Positions 61,011 to 64,000 of a stretch of DNA of 64,000 nt are shown in pieces. Position numbers and translations under genes: made by a program. Numbering within the stretch: position 1 is the stretch's first letter; every line of letters begins with the position of its first letter. The stretch comes from UBA11222 sp049323435 (GTDB lineage Bacteria > Pseudomonadota > Alphaproteobacteria > UBA11222): contig JBMOMX010000022.1 of NCBI GenBank assembly GCA_049323435.1, forward strand, positions 59,523-123,522, read 5' to 3'. The notes under the pieces were generated by a model. The model saw only the letters and a program-made list of their open reading frames with translations, did no database searches and had not been told where the DNA came from.

Positions 61011-62434
61011 GTGCCGAAATGAAGACCGATATCTGTGTGATCGGCGCCGGTTCCGGCGGCCTGTCGGTGGCGGCGGGCTCAAGCCAATTGGGCGCGCCAA
61101 CCGTGCTGATTGAAAAGGCAAAAATGGGCGGCGATTGCCTGAACTATGGCTGTGTGCCCTCCAAGGCGCTGCTGGCCGCCGCCAAGGCGGCCCAGACGAT
61201 GCGCAGCGCCGGGAAGTTCGGCATCAGCGCCGCTGGCGTCACGATTGATTTCGCCAGAACCATGGATCATGTACAGGGCGTCATTGCCGCCATTGCCCCC
61301 AATGATTCCGTCGAACGCTTCAGCGGCCTTGGCTGTCATGTCATTCAGGCGCAGGCGCGTTTCATAAGCCCGTTTGAGGTTGAAGCGGGCGGCACGATCA
61401 TCCGTGCACGGCGTTTTGTGATTGCCACCGGATCGCATGCCGCCATACCGGCGCTTGCGGGGCTTGATCAGGTTCCCTATCTGACCAATGAAACCATTTT
61501 TGCAAACCGTGTCTGCCCGGAACATCTGATCATTCTGGGGGCGGGGCCGATCGGCATGGAAATGGGACAGGCGCATCTGCGCCTTGGCGCCAAAGTGACG
61601 CTGGTGGAGCGCTTCACGGCCATGGGCAGGGAAGACCCGGAACTGGCCGCTGTTGCCATTGACGCCCTGCGCCGTGAGGGCGCCGTCATTCTGGAAGATA
61701 CTGAGGCGCTGTCTGTAACCCCTGAAGGCAGTGGCGCGATAAATCTGACGATCCGGAGCAAATCCGGCATGCAAACCATCAGCGGCTCGCATCTGCTGGT
61801 TGCGGCGGGGCGGCGGCCGAATATTGATGAGCTAAATCTGGAAGCGGCCAACATTGTTTATGATCGTACCGGGATTAAAACCGATGCAGGCCTGCGCACC
61901 AGCAACCGCCGTGTTTACGCCATTGGCGATGTCACGGGCGGCCCGCAATTCACCCATGTGGCGGGCTATCATGCCGGGCTGGTCATTCGCAGCGCGCTGT
62001 TTCGCGCACCGGCCAAATTTGATCACAGCCTGGTGCCGCGCGTGACTTATACCGATCCGGAAGTGGCCTGTGTAGGTATGACCGGGGCCGCCGCCATAAA
62101 GGCCAATATTCCACACCGCGTGCTGCATTGGCGCTTTGAGGAAAATGACCGCGCACAGGCGGAGCGGCGCACCGAAGGGCTGGCGAAAATCATTACCGGG
62201 AAAGGCGGGGCGATACTGGGCGCGGGCATTGCGGGCGCGCATGCGGGCGAATTATTGCAGCCCTGGATTCTGGCCATGAGCCGCCGCCAAAAGATCGGCG
62301 CAATGACCGGAATCATCGCGCCTTATCCGACCCTGGGCGAAATCAACAAACGCATCGCCGGCAGTTATTACACGCCCAGCTTGTTCAGCCCGCGCACCCG
62401 CCGCATTGTCAGCCTGTTGCGTAAATTCGGCTAG
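61007..62434 (+). CDS. Mercuric reductase-like pyridine nucleotide-disulfide oxidoreductase
   Basis: The 475-residue flavoprotein has FAD motif CVIGAGSGGLSVAAG at 10-24, redox-active disulfide C44/C49 in GGDCLNYGCVPSK, and NADPH motif LIILGAGPIGMEMGQ near 173. The dimerisation domain begins VTYTDPEVACVGMTG near 344. It lacks the N-terminal HMA metal-binding domain and C-terminal Cys pair of true MerA, and no other mer genes are near. A general dithiol or quinone reductase partner of the TVP38 protein is more likely. Confidence 0.88.
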   Translation: MSAEMKTDICVIGAGSGGLSVAAGSSQLGAPTVLIEKAKMGGDCLNYGCVPSKALLAAAKAAQTMRSAGKFGISAAGVTIDFARTMDHVQGVIAAIAPNDSVERFSGLGCHVIQAQARFISPFEVEAGGTIIRARRFVIATGSHAAIPALAGLDQVPYLTNETIFANRVCPEHLIILGAGPIGMEMGQAHLRLGAKVTLVERFTAMGREDPELAAVAIDALRREGAVILEDTEALSVTPEGSGAINLTIRSKSGMQTISGSHLLVAAGRRPNIDELNLEAANIVYDRTGIKTDAGLRTSNRRVYAIGDVTGGPQFTHVAGYHAGLVIRSALFRAPAKFDHSLVPRVTYTDPEVACVGMTGAAAIKANIPHRVLHWRFEENDRAQAERRTEGLAKIITGKGGAILGAGIAGAHAGELLQPWILAMSRRQKIGAMTGIIAPYPTLGEINKRIAGSYYTPSLFSPRTRRIVSLLRKFG

Positions 62435-62465
62435 CGGCTTGGAAACGGATGCAATGGCCCATGGT

Positions 62466-62491
62466 GACCGTCTGATCCGAATAGGGTCTAG
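62466..62491. repeat. Dispersed palindromic repeat with core GACCCTATTCGGATCAGA (copy 3, minus orientation)
   Basis: On the minus strand the sequence matches copy 2 over at least 24 bases, including the flanking CTA and CGG. It lies in the 143-bp spacer between the flavoprotein and CoA-transferase genes. Confidence 0.85.
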
Positions 62492-62577
62492 GATACGGCG
62501 TGAAGACGCCATAATATGAGCGGGTAAAACCAATAAGTTCCGGAAACGGTCCAGAGACGCAAAACCAGGAGGAAAGC

Positions 62578-63798
62578 ATGACTGAAAAGGAAACCATTCT
62601 CGGCGGCATCAAGGTGCTTGACGTTTCCAGCTTTATATTCGGGCCGGGGGCGTCCGCGATCATGTCGGATTTTGGCGCCGATGTTATCAAGGTGGAATCT
62701 CCGGGGCTGGGCGATCCGTTCCGCCATGCGCATAAGGCGCCGCCCTTCATGCCGTCCGAATTTGCCTATCTGTGGCAGCAGGATAATCGCAATAAACGCT
62801 CGATCGCGCTGGATATGAAAAATCCGGAAGGCTATAAAATTTTTATTCAGCTGGTCAGCAAGGCGGACGTGCTGATCACAAATTTTCCGCCCAATGTGCT
62901 GGAGCGGCTGAAAATCCGTTATGAGGATCTGACCCCGCACAATGAAAAACTGATCTATGGGCAGATCACCGGTTATGGCGAAAAGGGGCCGGACGCCAAC
63001 AAGCCCGGATTTGACGCGACCGCCTATTGGGCGCGCACCGGATTAATGGATATTGTGCGTACCGCCGAGGCGGAGCCCGCAATGTCGGGCCCCGGAATGG
63101 GCGATCATCCCAGCGCCATGACCATGTATGCCGCCATCATGACGGCGCTGTACAAGCGCGCGCGCACCGGCCAGGGCAGCAAAGTGTCAAGCAGCCTGAT
63201 GGCCAACGGGTTATGGGCGGCCTCAAGTGCGGTTTCGGCCCTATTGTCAGGCACCAGTGCAGCCCCGCGTTCCAGTATCAGAGCACCCCGCAATGCCTTG
63301 ATGAACCATTATCAGACCCGCGACGACCGCTGGCTTCTGATTATCGTGATGATGGAAGAACAGAACTGGCCGCCTTTCGCCACCGCGATCGGGCGTGAAG
63401 ATTTATTGACGGATCCCCGTTTTGCCGAAAGAAAGGCCCGCCAGGTGAACGCGAAGGAGCTGGCGCAAACCATTGCCGCTGTCTTTGCGTCACAGGATTA
63501 CGCCTATTGGGAGCCCCGCCTGACGGCGCAGAAAGTGACCTTCAGTGTGGTGCAAACCCTGGAAGAAGCCGTGAATGACCCGCAGGCGCTGCTGAACGGC
63601 ATGATCGTGGATGTCGAAGGGCACAAATATGGCCGTGGCCAGACGGTCAGCTCGCCCTTCTGGGTACAGGGATCGGACAAGGTTCCCGCCAAAGTTGGCC
63701 CGGAACTGGGCGCCAATGGACCGGATATATTACGCGAACTGGGCTATGACGAAGGCGGTATCGACCACATGATCGCCAACAAGGTTATCGCCGTATGA
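62578..63798 (+). CDS. CaiB/BaiF family (class III) CoA-transferase
   Basis: The 406-residue protein has IKVLDVSSFIFGPGASAIMSDFGADVIKVESP at 11-42, QDNRNKRSIALDM at 68-80, and the probable catalytic D146 in NKPGFDATAYWARTGLMD. It has the two interlocked-domain family layout. The acid substrate is unknown. An AGGAGGAAAGC ribosome binding site precedes the ATG. It stands alone before the right edge of the window. Confidence 0.9.
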   Translation: MTEKETILGGIKVLDVSSFIFGPGASAIMSDFGADVIKVESPGLGDPFRHAHKAPPFMPSEFAYLWQQDNRNKRSIALDMKNPEGYKIFIQLVSKADVLITNFPPNVLERLKIRYEDLTPHNEKLIYGQITGYGEKGPDANKPGFDATAYWARTGLMDIVRTAEAEPAMSGPGMGDHPSAMTMYAAIMTALYKRARTGQGSKVSSSLMANGLWAASSAVSALLSGTSAAPRSSIRAPRNALMNHYQTRDDRWLLIIVMMEEQNWPPFATAIGREDLLTDPRFAERKARQVNAKELAQTIAAVFASQDYAYWEPRLTAQKVTFSVVQTLEEAVNDPQALLNGMIVDVEGHKYGRGQTVSSPFWVQGSDKVPAKVGPELGANGPDILRELGYDEGGIDHMIANKVIAV

Positions 63799-63834
63799 TG
63801 AGGCGCGGCGCGCGCCTTGCGCGTCGTCTCTGCG

Positions 63835-63895
63835 CTAGAGCGGTATGACATCAGGTTCGATCACACCTGAAATTCTCTGTGTCATTACCCGGTCT
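63835..63895. repeat. REP-like element, CTAGAGCGG...ATTACCCGG type
   Basis: The unit runs CTAGAGCGGTATGACATCAG, then GTTCGATCACACCTG, then GTCATTACCCGG at 63880-63891. It is the same composite repeat as 50984-51027 with several mismatches. Confidence 0.75.
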
Positions 63896-63925
63896 GTCTT
63901 GCGCTGCCGCCTGATCCCCTCCCTG

Positions 63926-63950
63926 TCCCTCCCCTTTACAAGGGGAGGGA
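63926..63950. repeat. CCCTCCCC palindrome, 11-bp perfect stem
   Basis: TCCCTCCCCTT, loop TAC, AAGGGGAGGGA is a perfect hairpin related to the pair at 31819-31905. The last 50 bases of the window are unremarkable. Confidence 0.85.
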
Positions 63951-64000
63951 ACCCTGGGTCCACCGGCGTTTTTATATAAGTTATATATAGCAGATGCGTC

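Noticed and set aside
61007..62434. Mercury resistance (merA)
   Set aside because: There is no HMA domain, no C-terminal cysteine pair, and no merR, merT or merP nearby.
63850..63870. GGTTCGATCAC as a tRNA T-arm
   Set aside because: No acceptor or anticodon arm can be formed around it. The same sequence recurs in a dispersed repeat.

Overview
The window is a GC-rich stretch of an alphaproteobacterial chromosome. The main evidence is gene order: obgE-proB-proA-nadD behind rplU-rpmA, rpmH-rnpA-yidC-ysxC with argB nearby, a petABC (cytochrome bc1) operon beside trmL and hemF, dapF-mtaB-ftsY, and groESL behind a perfect CIRCE operator. The order and protein sequences suggest a free-living, aerobic, metabolically versatile lineage, perhaps near Rhodospirillales. 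The sequence alone does not fix the genus.

Layout. 1-5.9 kb: housekeeping genes on the minus strand (nadD partial, proA, proB, obgE, rpmA, rplU) and the recombinase xerC on plus. 5.9-21.6 kb: an accessory catabolic block. It holds a CaiB-type CoA-transferase, a ferritin-like diiron protein, a luciferase-like monooxygenase, an enoyl-CoA hydratase homologue, a GST-like protein, TerC, a GlcD-like oxidase, and a minus-strand run of thiolase-like protein, DUF35 protein, Rieske oxygenase alpha and beta, and a Baeyer-Villiger-type flavin monooxygenase. A nitronate monooxygenase-like protein and a FadR-type regulator follow. Together they look like a pathway that hydroxylates, cleaves and CoA-processes a hydrophobic or cyclic substrate. 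21.6-25.8 kb: petABC, trmL and hemF. 25.8-33 kb: a VapBC-like module, an unknown secreted protein, and a PQQ alcohol dehydrogenase (predicted lanthanide type) with a MoxJ/XoxJ-like periplasmic protein and a lipoprotein cytochrome c. A BrnT/BrnA module flanked by a 112-bp imperfect direct repeat interrupts this operon. A malyl-CoA lyase-like gene follows. 33-42.4 kb: dapC-like, ftsK, groEL/groES, ftsY, mtaB, dapF. 42.6-46.8 kb: a plus-strand cluster of a diiron ferritin-like protein, a helical partner with incomplete ligands, an omega-aminotransferase and alanine dehydrogenase. 47-55.6 kb: nfuA-like, Bax-like glucosaminidase, ICMT-like methyltransferase, cupin plus PEP-mutase-family lyase, DsbA-like protein, M48 protease, glycosyltransferase and argB. 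55.6-57 kb: YefM/YoeB and ParD/ParE inserted between argB and ysxC. 57-62.4 kb: ysxC, yidC, rnpA, rpmH, then a TVP38-family membrane protein with a Mer-like flavoprotein. 62.6-63.8 kb: a second CaiB-type CoA-transferase.

The most distinctive observations are the duplicated flank around BrnTA in the PQQ dehydrogenase operon, the CX3CH cytochrome in that operon, the diiron pair linked to amine metabolism, the thiolase-like/DUF35 pair lacking thiolase cysteines, short tandem repeats directly upstream of a diiron gene and of vapBC, a dif-like sequence inside a long inverted repeat beside xerC, four toxin-antitoxin modules, and several families of dispersed palindromic repeats. I saw no rRNA, tRNA, CRISPR array or transposase gene.
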